DNA from: Hofstenia miamia
Taxonomy: Eukaryota; Xenacoelomorpha; Acoela; Hofsteniidae
Assembly (NCBI GenBank): GCA_900660155.1
Contig: CABFPE010000251.1
Span: forward strand, 423,154-447,553
DNA: 24,400 nt
Reading direction: 5' to 3'
Shown here: positions 9,900 to 19,895 of the stretch, piece after piece
Position numbering within the stretch: the stretch's first letter is position 1
Layout of the letters: every line of letters begins with the position of its first letter
Notes under the pieces: generated by a model
Told to the model about the DNA's origin: nothing
The model's input: only the letters and a program-made list of their open reading frames with translations
Databases searched by the model: none
Program-made: the position numbers and the translations under genes

Positions 9900-9945
9900 G
9901 TAAGTATTATAAGAAACAGTGTGATTTCCTTATATTCATGCATAG

Positions 9946-10099
9946 ATGACTGTAGCTCACAAAGCAGTATTCTAACTCAATACGATTTAAGTGGACTTGG
10001 CTACTCTGTTAAATTTCTTCAAAGAGAAGAAGTAGGAGCTAATACTCGCTTCCAATATGAAGTTTCAATTGGTAACGGAGCAGATGTACAGAGGCTTAA
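9946..10099 (+). CDS. D2 domain exon, first copy, 5' part (broken at an N)
   Basis: This starts after acceptor catgcatag and aligns without gaps to the first 154 nt of the intact D2 exon (19896-20049). It encodes N-D-C-S-S-Q, Y-D-L-S-G-L-G-Y-S and F-Q-Y-E-V-S-I-G-N-G-A-D-V. The match stops exactly at the N at 10100, and the next 2.05 kb is unrelated. The exon resumes at 12152. About 116 nt of exon, covering the second Cys and the G-F-K-W motif (residues ~52-91), are missing. The break looks like a scaffolding problem and not a genuine gene lesion. The open frame that runs past the N is meaningless beyond it. Confidence 0.8.
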
Positions 10100-10394
10100 N
10101 AAATTTCAAATAATTCGTCTGCCAAAATGGCTGTTCCTTCGTAAGCGTGATTTCGCTCAATATAATTTGTCAAAAGTTACTTGATCGGCTAACAAGTTTT
10201 TCTTGATTTGAACAATATTAAAGCTTAGTTGCATCTTACAAAAATAACTAAGATCATTAACTAAATTTTACACTCAATTCTAATTAATATTAATCATTCG
10301 ACGTTGTTCTTCACTTGCAGCTTAGTTGCTTTTGGATGATGCTACAATTGTTGTTCTTCAATGTATATTTTCAATAGTAACAATACCTTGTTAG

Positions 10395-10421
10395 ATTCTT
10401 CTAATCAGGAAGCCACACAAG
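10395..10421 (+). CDS. 27-nt array microexon 1 (S-S-N-Q-E-A-T-Q)
   Basis: Bracketed by ccttgttag and gtaaattg. In phase 1 it encodes x-S-S-N-Q-E-A-T-Q with a trailing G, so it can be chained to other array exons or to D exons without a frame change. An upstream AG (caatag, ending at 10377) would give a 44-nt exon that shifts frame, so the nearer AG is preferred. Confidence 0.65.
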
Positions 10422-10592
10422 GTAAATTGTTTAACCCTAAAAAATAATTCTTGTATCAGAAATGATTGGTTATTTAGTATTAGTTTTAATGCATTTATTT
10501 TAAAATGTGCTTTATTAAATCAAGAAAGTGAAATTCTTGAATACATTGTTGTTTTTCAAATTATATTTTCAATAGAAACAACACCTTTTTAG

Positions 10593-10619
10593 AATCTTTA
10601 AGTCAGGAAACCCCACAAG
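10593..10619 (+). CDS. 27-nt array microexon 2 (S-L-S-Q-E-T-P-Q)
   Basis: Acceptor cacctttttag, donor gtaaattg. Phase 1 reading is E-S-L-S-Q-E-T-P-Q if preceded by the G of another array exon. Frame 0 would hit a stop (TAA), so only the phase shared with the rest of the gene is open, which supports a coding role. Confidence 0.7.
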
Positions 10620-10790
10620 GTAAATTGTTTAACCTAAAAAAATAATTTTTCTATAAAAAATGATTGGCAATTTAGTATTATTTTTAATGCATTCATTTTC
10701 AAATGTGCATTATTATATCAAAGAAGTGAAATTATTGAATACATTGTTGTTCTTCAATGTATATTTTCAATAGTAACAATACCTTTTTAG

Positions 10791-10817
10791 ATTCTTCTAA
10801 TCAGGAAGCCACACAAG
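10791..10817 (+). CDS. 27-nt array microexon 3 (S-S-N-Q-E-A-T-Q)
   Basis: Same 27 nt as array microexon 1, with acceptor cctttttag and the stronger donor gtaagttg. Phase 1 at both ends. Confidence 0.7.
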
Positions 10818-10988
10818 GTAAGTTGCTTAACCCTAAAAAATAATTCTTGTATCAGAAATGATTGGTTTTTTAGCATTAGTTTTAATGCATTTATTTTAAA
10901 ATGTGCTTTATTAAATCAAGAAAGTGAAATTCTTGAATACATTGTTGTTTTTCAATTTATATTTTCAATAGTAACAACACCTTTTTAG

Positions 10989-11015
10989 AATCTTTGAATC
11001 AGGAAACTCCACAAG
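10989..11015 (+). CDS. 27-nt array microexon 4 (S-L-N-Q-E-T-P-Q)
   Basis: Acceptor cctttttag, donor gtaaattg. It is like array microexon 2, with Ser replaced by Asn at the third listed residue. Phase 1 at both ends. Confidence 0.7.
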
Positions 11016-11186
11016 GTAAATTGTTTAACCTAACAAAATAATTTTTGTATAAAAAATGATTGGTTATTTAGTATTAGTTTTAGTGCATTTATTTTAAAAT
11101 GTGTTGTATTATGTCAAAGAACTGAAATTATTGAATATGTTGTTGTTTTTCAATTTATATTTTCAATAGAAACAATGGCATTTTAG

Positions 11187-11213
11187 AATCTTTGAATCAG
11201 GAAGCCCCACAAG
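11187..11213 (+). CDS. 27-nt array microexon 5 (S-L-N-Q-E-A-P-Q)
   Basis: Acceptor gcattttag, donor gtagattg. The donor has G at position +4 in place of A, and the acceptor has a weaker pyrimidine run, so this may be the least used of the five. Phase 1 at both ends. Confidence 0.6.
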
Positions 11214-12032
11214 GTAGATTGCTTAATCTAGAAAAATATTTCTTGCATAAAAAATGCTTGGTGATTTAGTATTTGTTTAAAACATATATTTCTAATTTTA
11301 ACTCAAATTTATGATTCAATAAATGAAGACAATTTGTTTGGAAAGTAGTTCACTTATGAATAATTTGAATGCAGCTGTCGTCAATTCTGATAGGCATATT
11401 TCTTTTTGGTCTTAAGTCAGAAGCTTGAGGCTACTCCATAAGCTTGACATCCATTTACTCAAAATGAGCCAATGATTCCTTGTTGATAGTTGATATGCTG
11501 AACCCTTTAACTGCAGAATTTCCCTCCGGTCAACAATCTGCAGTAACTTGTGTTGCATAGACAAATTATGATATTTAGTCTATAATATTTAATATATTTA
11601 TAGTTTTGCAAAATTTTTCGTGCCTATTGTATATATAACAAAGTTTGACCAAATATAATTTTCATAATTTTGTGACTGCAAAAAGCTGCTCCACCTGAGG
11701 TTCCTGATAAAGATTTTGAAAAATGGGTTTCAACTGAAAATTCCAGGCTTGAACTGAAATGAACTCATTGAATTATCTGTGCAAAAGACTAGCTGCATCA
11801 AGACTGTTGTTATTTTGCTCGAGGTTCGACTTAAGCTGACCTAAATTATGGAAATTTGGAGCCGAGTTAAAACCGACTGAAAATTTTATGGCCAGGGGCC
11901 AATAATTGGCTGACCAGTTTTTTGCATTGCATATTGAATTTATGCAAGTGTATTGTGTGATGCAAAAAGCTGATATTGCATAACGCGAACTAATATGACT
12001 ATATTTCTAGCAATACCCAATTTTGATATTTT

Positions 12033-12093
12033 CTATATATATATATATATATATAAAGAATATATATATAATATATATATATATATATTCTTT
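12033..12093. repeat. TA run and AT-rich palindrome
   Basis: An alternating TA run (12033-12054) is followed by a 39-bp inverted repeat (12055-12093) with ends aaagaa and ttcttt around alternating TA. Such a sequence can extrude as a cruciform and is typical of replication-slippage sites. No specific function is supported. Confidence 0.75.
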
Positions 12094-12151
12094 GCATGAC
12101 TTTGATAAGGTTCTCGCTCTTCAATGAATTTTAATTGTTAACGTTTTCGTN

Positions 12152-12292
12152 TCGATTGGGGCAGAAAGAGACAATCAGTTTTGTCCATTGTGTTTGCCGG
12201 GCATGTTCCTGTAGCTGATGTCTGCTTTGCTACAGTTGGTGACGATTTTTATGCAGCAGATTTTATCAAAGGACCTGATTGCAGACCTCTAG
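12152..12292 (+). CDS. D2 domain exon, first copy, 3' part
   Basis: Resumes after the N at 12151 and aligns without gaps to the last 141 nt of the intact D2 exon (20166-20306). It encodes W-G-R-K-R, L-S-I-V-F, then A-D-V-C-F-A-T-V and G-P-D-C-R, with the third and fourth domain cysteines. It ends in phase 1 before the donor gtatct, exactly as in the second copy. Together with 9946-10099 it accounts for 295 of the 411 nt expected. Confidence 0.8.
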
Positions 12293-12511
12293 GTATCTTA
12301 ACTTATGAATGCATTGAATTACTTACTAGCTATATTAAATATATTTTTTACCAATATATTACTAACTGTTTTAGCAATCAGTGAACGTTTATGATGATTG
12401 TAATCGCTACATTTCGATGTAAATCCTAATTATATTTCTTAGAAATAAAATTTGGTTAAATTATTAAAATATACTTACTTTACGATTCTAATTAATTTAT
12501 GTTTTGTTTAG

Positions 12512-12526
12512 AAACAGCAGAAACTA
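12512..12526 (+). CDS. 15-nt microexon, T-A-E-T linker
   Basis: Acceptor ttttgtttag and donor gtaagttt bracket 15 nt. The G left by the D2 exon plus AA makes Glu, then T-A-E-T follows, and the trailing A would join AT of the next D1 (19209) to give Asn. It lies 219 nt after the first D2, the natural position for a D2-to-D1 linker. The next large exon found is 6.7 kb away. Confidence 0.7.
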
Positions 12527-14728
12527 GTAAGTTTAATTTAATTATGCGTAATTTATTACCGTCATTTATATTAATTACTAGTACTAGCATTTCAGTAGCT
12601 TGAGTCTTAGATATAAAATGATGCCTCTATTCAGCATCGAAAAATTAGTTTGAATAACTGTGTTTTCAGGACTGATAAAGAATACTGGTGATTTTCAAAA
12701 GTGTTTTTGCAATTTTTTCCTGCTTATCAGTTGCATAGCTCGAAAATTTTTCTAAAAATATTACGTTTAATTAACTTATTCTGTATTTTGCATACACTAA
12801 GAATTTCTATTAAAAGCGATCCGAAGGTTAACAGAAACTATTGATATTTTTCGCTGAGGAAATATGTGGATTAAAGAACTTGAGCATTGAAAAACTTATA
12901 TTTCTTTAATAATGTTGGAATTCAATTATGGAATGTATGTATATAATGAGCTTTTAGGTATAACTCACATTTGATTTAAGAGAAAACAAAGAAAACATAC
13001 ACATAATGTAAAAAATGCTTCCAATTACGTTGATAATCTCATTGGATTTGCTATTAGTAGAAATTTTGTATCTATTAATAATTTTCGCATTTGAAACATC
13101 AGATGGAAATATATTCTCAATGAGTGCTCGCTGTTCTAGTGTTAAAGTGAGAATATTTTTTAAATATCTCAGTGGCAATCTAAGAATAAGGCAAGACCAT
13201 TAGAAATGATGCAAATACCAAATAGCCTTCTACGATTCCTATTCTTAAGCCACCTTAATTTCGATTTGAATTTTACAAAGTTTTAGTTGCAAATATTTAC
13301 TAACCAGAATAAATTTTTTCGCCTATTTCTTCGTAATACTTTAACTGCGATTATTTTTAACTTTAGTGGTTAACTCCAAATTAATTTAAATAGTTCAGTT
13401 ATATGAACTTATCTAAAGAATGAGTAAATCTAAATCACATTTATGTACGCAAAAAATCAATTAATTGATAAAAAATAATATTAAATGACTAAATAATGAA
13501 TTTGGAGGATGATATCAGTAAAATTCTATGAATAATTCTTAGTAAAAAAAATTGTAAGTCAGAAAATTATAAATCAATCTAACATAAATGCATATTAGTA
13601 GTAATTAATAACATTGCGAAACTTATTACTTATTGCTTTTACAATGATTAAATTCCGGCTGTAAAAAACGTGTATGTTTTCGTGTCTACACGGTGACAAG
13701 AAACAAAACTTTGTACGAAAATCAATATTTAGGAAAATTTTGTGCTACCGTAGTTAAATAGTCAGAATTTTTGGTAAACATGTGTACAAATCTACATATT
13801 TTGGACAGCTTTGATATACGTTTTGGGCAAAAAAATGATACATACGATTAGCATAAATATGCGGATTTTAATTCCTATTTTGTGAAAAAACACATCTTGT
13901 GATATACAATGTTGGAAAAAATGAATTTTCATAAAAATTTTGGAAAAAGATGCAACGTTTTTGACATTGGTGGCAAGACAGCGGATAGAAGCAGAAAGCT
14001 AGTGACATATGCAGTGTTAGTCAGAGAAAATTCAATCTATTAGCAATTTGAACAATGTAATGCGAACTATTAATAGGCCAAATAATTGGTAAATATTAAT
14101 GCTAAGCAATCATATAAATGTAATTGAAATAAAAATTTGTGATGTGAATTTTTTTAATTATGTATCATATCAATAACTTGAATTTTATGTCATGCAAAAG
14201 AAAAAAGCTTTTTTGGCATTACATTATACTTTTTCTAAATACAAATAATCACAAGTTTAACTTTTGGTTGTCATTTTACTTTGAGGTCACATAATATTCA
14301 TAAATATATAATATTTAAGTCGGATCCTAGTTATATATTTTCGGGTGGTATACTAGGGCTCTTCCTAAAATAGGTTTTTAGTAAATTTGCAAAAGCTTGG
14401 GTCGCAAACGTGGAGATTTTAAAAAATATGCTTAAAGAATACCAAAGAAAAATGACAAACGTAAAAAACGTCATGACCTCTCCCTTTTTGGATTTTATAG
14501 TAACACTATGCAGGTCTATTTTATAAAACAAAAAAAGAATGCCAGTTTTCAAATGTAATGTGAAATTGCATCAAATTGATTATTTATTTAAAGTGTATTA
14601 GTGTTTTGATGTTGACTGCTATGTCTTTAATGAATTTAATAGCTTTCTGAGCTGCATGGTTTTACCTAGAAACCTCAATATACCAACTAGTTCTAAGCTC
14701 CAATAACATTTTAAATATTCTTTTGTTC
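12527..14728. other. Long intron, left part
   Basis: About 2.2 kb of AT-rich DNA after the T-A-E-T microexon. The short open frames here (for example 12954-13203 on either strand) lack protein-like composition, splice context or motifs. No D1/D2 relatives, RNA genes or repeats were recognised. Confidence 0.6.
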
Positions 14729-14963
14729 TTAAGCCCATGCTACACGAAAATCGTTCGTGTAGAACCCCTCTTCCACGACTAAAATCGGGAGTAATTATCT
14801 AGACTAAAGTTGTTCGTTCGGTCCAACTAAAGTTGGCTACAAAAGTTGTCCATTCGGTCCAACAAAAATTGGACAATAAAAATTGTTCGTGTAGCACCCC
14901 TTCCGCCAACTTTAGTCGTGAAGTAATTAAATGACAAAAGTAGTCCGTGTAGCAGGGTGCTCC
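14729..14963. mobile_element. Small inverted-repeat element (tgctacacg family), copy A
   Basis: The left end is aagcccatgctacacgaa and the right end is cgtgtagcagggtgct, an imperfect inverted pair. The interior is built from repeats of one theme: ttcgtgtag, cgttcggtccaac, aaagttg/aaaattg, in both orientations. It shares ends and interior words with 15888-16103. About 235 bp with no coding capacity, so a MITE. The superfamily is not assigned because no clear target duplication was found. Confidence 0.7.
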
Positions 14964-15887
14964 GACCAGCTTTTTTGTCAGATAAATAATTCTCCAAATT
15001 CTAGTAATTATCACCTTGAAAGATAAATAAACAATTTTAAGCTATAATTTCAATCGTTTTCAGAGTTCATTTCGTACCGTAAAATTTAAAATTAGCTAGG
15101 TTTATAGAATAAATAAATAACCATGACTTGTACATTTTTATGTTAAGATAAACACATATCACTATGTAGGCATTTCTTTTGTATACTTGGGTATCAGTAT
15201 TAAATTAAAACAACTCATCAAAAAGAATCATTTGTAGTAAACAAACATTTGAACTGTGCGAGTCATAAAATAGTGATTAGATTGGGAGGTCGATCACAGC
15301 ATAGCTTTGCGAACTCAAGTATTGTTTAAACAGTTCAGGCAATTATGATGTTTGGTTGAATTTCAAAGTAAACACCATCATTCTTATTTCATTATTCATG
15401 CACAGTGATAGGTAATGATAATCTGCTCTCCAATGAAAATACGCAACAACGCAGGTTACTACACATTCTGTAATAAGATCTTCATGGGACCACACTGATG
15501 ACATCTCCATGCTTTAGTGAAATGCGCGCTATAATTAATCAAATTGCCACTCAAATCCAAGGTCATTATTACGATCACTCATTTAGGAATGTAAACAAGC
15601 ACATTTCATCAGGCGAGGTTTAATAATAGTCAAGAAAATACAAATACAGATATTGAAACAATATATGTTCTTTGAATAAACACATTAAAATATAACATAA
15701 AATAGCTTGTTGCTAATGCATATTCCAGAAATTTAATATTGAAAAATATTTTAATATTTTAGTTCAACTGTTGTTAAATGAGCAATATTAATATTTCTTA
15801 TTATAAATATTTCTGCACATTCGGATATTCTTGTAATTCTTTTTTAAATATTTTACAATGAAATAACTGAAATAATAAAAAGTTGTT
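14964..15887. other. Intronic stretch between two small elements
   Basis: AT-rich, with slightly higher complexity at about 15290-15610, but no frame or motif that I can support. Confidence 0.5.
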
Positions 15888-16103
15888 GTACACTATGCTA
15901 CACGAACAACTTTTGTCACCAATTTTTGTTGCCAACAAAAATCGTTCGTGTAGCATCCTCTCCCCAACTTTTGTCCAAAACTAATTAAATGACTAAAGTT
16001 GTTCGTGTAGCATACCAAATCAACAGCAAAAGTTGGCGACAAAAGTTGTTCGTTCGGACGACAAAAATCGGCGACAAAATTTGTTCGTGTAGCATGGGCT
16101 TTA
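15888..16103. mobile_element. Small inverted-repeat element (tgctacacg family), copy B
   Basis: The left end is actatgctacacgaac and the right end is gttcgtgtagcatgggctt, the inverse of the left end of copy A. Inside, gttcgtgtagcat occurs three times, along with aacttttgtc / gacaaaagttg words in both orientations. About 215 bp, non-coding. Confidence 0.75.
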
Positions 16104-17754
16104 GATAAAACACAAGTGTGCTATAAAACTTTAGATAGATGCCAGTATCAAAACAGATTTGAGACCAACCAGAGGACAATTACTGGCAATTAATCACAAA
16201 ACTTGCTGAAAATAAGGCAAATGTCTAATAATAGAAAATTATAGTACTAAGAGTAACAGAAAAATCAGTTTTTAACTTGAAGTTTAGGTTTTTCCTAATT
16301 GCAAAGTATTGCTGGCAAATTTATGTATGAGATAGCCAATTCTTCCAGGCAGTTGAAGCCAGTGAAGATAGTAGGATCTTTTCGAGTGTCTTTCTGATAT
16401 CAATTGCTCTTGATAATGAAGGGAAATCAATATGCTCCATTAGAGTTAAAATTCCGCAACAATAATCACAATGCAGTGTATTTTAAGTTTCAGCCCCATT
16501 AAGCCATAAATATGCCAATAATATGCATGGATGTAGGATGTTTTTAAGCTAATTTAATGGCCTTTGAACAGCTAGACCTAATTTGAGATTTCGTGAATTT
16601 TAAGGCAGGTCCAGTTCTAGAATGTTTTCAATGAGTTATTGTTCAATTTTTTATATATTACAAAAGTACAATTTTGCAATTTATGCAAAATCAAATCACA
16701 TCTTTCAAAATTTCAATGATTTTTGAGATTCTCCACATTACAGCTAGTGTTACTCTTCTTAAGACATTTTTCACTCATGATGTAGCAGAAAATTTTGAAA
16801 AACCTTATTGGGTCTGCGCCGCCAATAGTAGTCGGCTGTCGGCGGCGCCCACTTCTAGGTGGGAAGCGAGTGGAGACAACCGTTTTCCTTGTTTACTTAA
16901 CAAATAATATTAAAGCAACTTAGTAATTAAATTTTATATTTTTCGTAACAATAACAGACGCATTTTATACTGCTTATTTGACCTATTTATGTAAAACTTA
17001 AATGAAGAAAGGTCATGACGTAGTTTAGTATACCGTGAAAAATTTTATGATTAAAATTGTTTTTATACCATTTGTCCACCATCCCATACTAAAGTTCAAA
17101 TTTACAATACAAGCTATATTATCTATTTAATGAAACAGGCTGTTATGCAAAAATTTACAAAATACTTGATGTAATTCAGTTATTGCAGAAGTATTTATAT
17201 CTCTCGATTTCTTGTGTTCTTTAAAGAATCTCCAATCCCAATCACAATATTTGTAATGATATCCACAACAATATTGTCTAAGCATACTTTAATGTATTAC
17301 ATGCATTTTCAATTTCATCCATTCTTATGCAAGATATCTTTAAAAAGTTTAAAATGTCTGAGTTTAAAGTTTTCACGTAAAATTGATTATAGTCACATGG
17401 TTGAAGCTTTATTCATACAATTGATACATTTAGGGGCAAAACTGGTAGATTTCTACCCCTATATACGGGTTTCAATTGTACTCCCGCTATTATTTATAAA
17501 ACTAGAAATTTGAAGAAGAGCTTCTGAATAAAATACTTTTTTTAATTTTTCGGAAAATATCATAGCGCTAGCATTGTGAAATGTGGCAATTAGTACCGAA
17601 CATTTGCCACTAATAGTTTACTGTGTTGGCTGCATGCGCTTTCTGGGGTTTTTACAAATATTTTACTGATTGTTAATAATATATAATCCATATGATGTAC
17701 TTTCATTATTTTTATTTACTTTTTACGTAATATTCAATATTCCTACAAATGGTG
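16104..17754. other. Intronic stretch, with one GC-rich hairpin
   Basis: Mostly AT-rich without coding signal. At 16816-16848 an 8-bp perfect inverted repeat (gcgccgcc / ggcggcgc) encloses a 17-nt loop in a local GC-rich patch that extends to about 16880. It may be the remnant of another small element. Open frames at 16674-16907 and 17214-17513 have no protein-like features and are not called. Confidence 0.45.
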
Positions 17755-17909
17755 CTAAGGCCGGCGCAAACGATGCAACTTTCATTGCTAGGCAATTATA
17801 GCGAGCAATGTGATAAGATAGTTTAGAAATAATTTGAATTCCAACAATCTGGTTTCTTATTTTAATTGGTTTCGCAACAAAAGTTATATTGTTTGCGCGC
17901 GGCCTAAGG
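17755..17909. mobile_element. Small inverted-repeat element (ggccggcgcaaac ends)
   Basis: The left end is aaggccggcgcaaac (17757-17771) and the right end is gtttgcgcgcggcct. These are near-inverse and GC-rich, set in AT-rich DNA, and the interior is about 120 bp. It is clearly a different family from the tgctacacg elements. Non-coding, and the target duplication is not clear. Confidence 0.6.
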
Positions 17910-19208
17910 AATAAAAAAATCTAATAAATTATGCAAAAAATACGAAATTTAATCAACAAATCAAAAGTTTTGCAGAGCCTTAATAAAAAATCAAATCAAT
18001 TTTTCTAGCGTGGCTACAGATATTAATATTAAAATTTCTGCACTTGAACTTATATAAGCCTTAAGATTCATCTTTCGGAAATGAGAAAAATTGTTATTTA
18101 CAATTATTTAAATAAATTGCATTTCTGAATAATGACTAAATAATCTTATCAAGTTTTCTAAACAGATAAAACATAGTTAGAGGAAAATGCTGAAAAGTTG
18201 ATGGTACTTGATTGAGATGTTTCATAAACTCCTCCAAGAAAAACAAAACAACTAATTAGGTCTAGTGTAAATTTTATCCTGAGACAAAATGTATCATATA
18301 TAATACATTATTTTCCTGTTTCATTCAATTAATGAATTTCATTTTTCAATTAGATATTTAATTATGAGTACTAAATGTTTACAATGCAAGTACAAATTTT
18401 TAACATGCTGAATTCCAAAAGCAGACGAGTATTCTTTGATGTTACATTTTGTTACATATGTATTTGATATGAATTAATAATACAAACTTTTTCAAAATTT
18501 CAAAAATTTTATAGTTTCTTAATATAGTTTCTTAAATTTTTTCATTGTATCATATGTGATAAATTTTAGCTAAATTTATAAAATCAACAAAATTGCATAA
18601 TAGTATTAAAAATTTTTTATTGGATCAGAAACAATTAAATATTTTTTTCAGCAACGGCCCACTTGTAATTTGTGTTGATTTGGGCTGTGTTTGTATTCCC
18701 CGAGCTTACTGTCCCAAATAGTGTTTCCAGGTAAATTTTCTTTCCAATTATTGAATTCTTTATTATCAACATTGTCCTAGAAATAAAATGTTTATGTCCA
18801 AACTTTCTTAGCTTCAAATTTTGGTAAGCATCCAATTTTTGCAAAATTTCTCATATTGCTGACATATTTGGTGACGTCACTACATGACAAAAAAATTCAG
18901 GAATTTTTTCAAAATCTGACTAAGCTAAGAAAAGGTAACTCTTCCCAAAAGCCTGCTAATAATAACTCATTCCTAAAGCTATAGAGGTTGAGTTCTAAGG
19001 AAGTTAAAACCTTAGATCTGGTAGGGTTAAGAGGCCCTATTATTATTATTGATTCATACTAAATAAATATGCAACAAAATTCAATTTCGAAATGTACTCA
19101 TCTGCTTTCGGGACTCTAGAGGCTAGTTAGAATGTTGCTTGGGTGGAGAAGGGAGTTTTTTGGATTGGATTCTAATTATTGTGATTTATATATGCTTAAT
19201 TTATTTAG
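17910..19208. other. Long intron, right part
   Basis: AT-rich and ends in the acceptor aatttatttag of the second D1 exon. A possible exon after ttttttcag at 18651 was examined and not accepted because all three phases meet stops before the nearby gtaaat. No other feature. Confidence 0.55.
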
Positions 19209-19613
19209 ATACATGCAGTGCTTCTCAAAAGCTTACGCAATACTCATTAAGTTCATTGGGCTACAGCATCAGGTATGTCGAGAGAGATGTTCGCGACTGG
19301 GTTACTGTCTACCGGTATTCCGTAGAACTTGATAAGCATGTTAGCACAGAGATTTTGCGCAAAGTTATACTCTCAAGCATCGATTGCGATACAGCACAAT
19401 ATATCAATTTCAACGGATCAATGTCACCAGTAAATGATGCCTATAGCGGACTAGATGGTTTTCAATGGAACCTTGATCTCAATAGAGGTGCTACAAGACA
19501 ATTGACAATCAGTATTCCCGGCGAGGCAAGAGAAGGGAATGTTTGTATATCAGCAGTTGGCGATGGTTTTTATGGTTCACAAACAATAGAGGGACCAGAT
19601 TGTTCCAGCCGGC
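19209..19613 (+). CDS. D1 domain exon, second copy (unrecognised four-Cys module)
   Basis: 405 nt, phase 1 at both ends, acceptor tttatttag, donor gtacgttt. It encodes 135 residues with Cys at 3, 60, 113 and 132, Y-R-Y-S-V near residue 36, I-D-C-D-T, S-G-L-D-G-F-Q-W at about 80-87, L-T-I-S-I-P-G at about 99-105, and E-G-P-D-C at the end. It contains one N-G-S glycosylation sequon (residues ~67-69) that the first copy lacks (D-G-S). The open frame continues upstream to 19139, but the acceptor matches the boundary of the first copy, so the exon is taken to start at 19209. The C-terminal 82 codons are far closer to the first copy than the N-terminal 53, and many of the base differences there are silent. 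Linked in phase to the microexon at 19837 and the D2 at 19896. Confidence 0.9.
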
Positions 19614-19764
19614 GTACGTTTCATTTGTTAATATATATTTTTGTACACAGACTAAATGTATTGTGCCTAGTAAGGCTTAGGACCTGTTCGGGTCTATGTG
19701 ATATTTTCTACCGAATCATTTTTTCTAGCAACTCTCATATTTCATCCTACATCAAGGCTCAAAA

Positions 19765-19766
<2 letters not shown>

Positions 19767-19798
<32 letters not shown>
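19767..19798. repeat. (TA)n microsatellite in the D1-D2 intron
   Basis: About 16 alternating TA dinucleotides in the 223-nt intron, 38 nt upstream of the linker microexon. The distance from branch region to acceptor may vary between alleles. Confidence 0.9.
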
Positions 19799-19800
<2 letters not shown>

Positions 19801-19836
19801 TGTGTAGTTGTGAAAGTTTTCAATATTAATATTTAG

Positions 19837-19851
19837 GTGTTGCAGAGACAA
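19837..19851 (+). CDS. 15-nt microexon joining D1 to D2 (V-A-E-T)
   Basis: Exactly 15 nt between acceptor atatttag and donor gtaagcgt. The C from D1 plus GT makes Arg, then V-A-E-T, and the trailing A plus AT makes the Asn that begins D2. The next intron is 44 nt (19852-19895). This is the same architecture as 8491-9946 in the first cassette. Confidence 0.85.
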
Positions 19852-19895
19852 GTAAGCGTTAATGAAATGACATACCATATTTAACTTTTACATAG

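Larger units (their letters stand above)
10346..11290 (+). repeat. Five-unit 198-bp tandem array carrying microexons
   Basis: Five units, each with a 27-nt microexon. The microexon starts (10395, 10593, 10791, 10989, 11187) are spaced exactly 198 bp. Landmarks repeated in each unit are ttgttgttcttcaa or ttgtttttcaa, tattttcaatag, the acceptor, cacaag then gta, and then atgattgg-like and ttttaatgcatt-like words. Units 1 and 3 are nearly alike, as are 2 and 4, which suggests the array grew as a 396-bp pair. Unit 5 is closest to the 2/4 type. Exact edges are approximate. Confidence 0.9.
10101..12150. other. N-bracketed block interrupting the first D2 exon
   Basis: Both edges are single N's that fall inside the D2 exon, so this 2050-bp block is unlikely to be in its true place. 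It contains the 198-bp microexon array, so it probably comes from the same gene or a close paralogue. The far right part (about 11285-12150) is AT-rich with no coding signal. The first bases (10101-10141) could be the tail of an exon ending at gtaagcg, but no acceptor or homology supports that. Confidence 0.6.

Noticed and set aside
14799..15014. Minus-strand frame with a repeated W-T-E-x-T-T motif
   Set aside because: The repeat comes from the internal repeats of the small inverted-repeat element, not from a protein.
16674..16907. 77-codon plus-strand frame with a GC-rich end
   Set aside because: No motif, no splice context, and the GC-rich end is explained by a local hairpin patch.
18651..18730. 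Possible exon after a good acceptor (ttttttcag) with a downstream gtaaat
   Set aside because: All three phases hit a stop before the donor. One phase could be a short terminal exon (ending C-P-K), but nothing links it to the main gene and its Cys pattern does not match the D modules.
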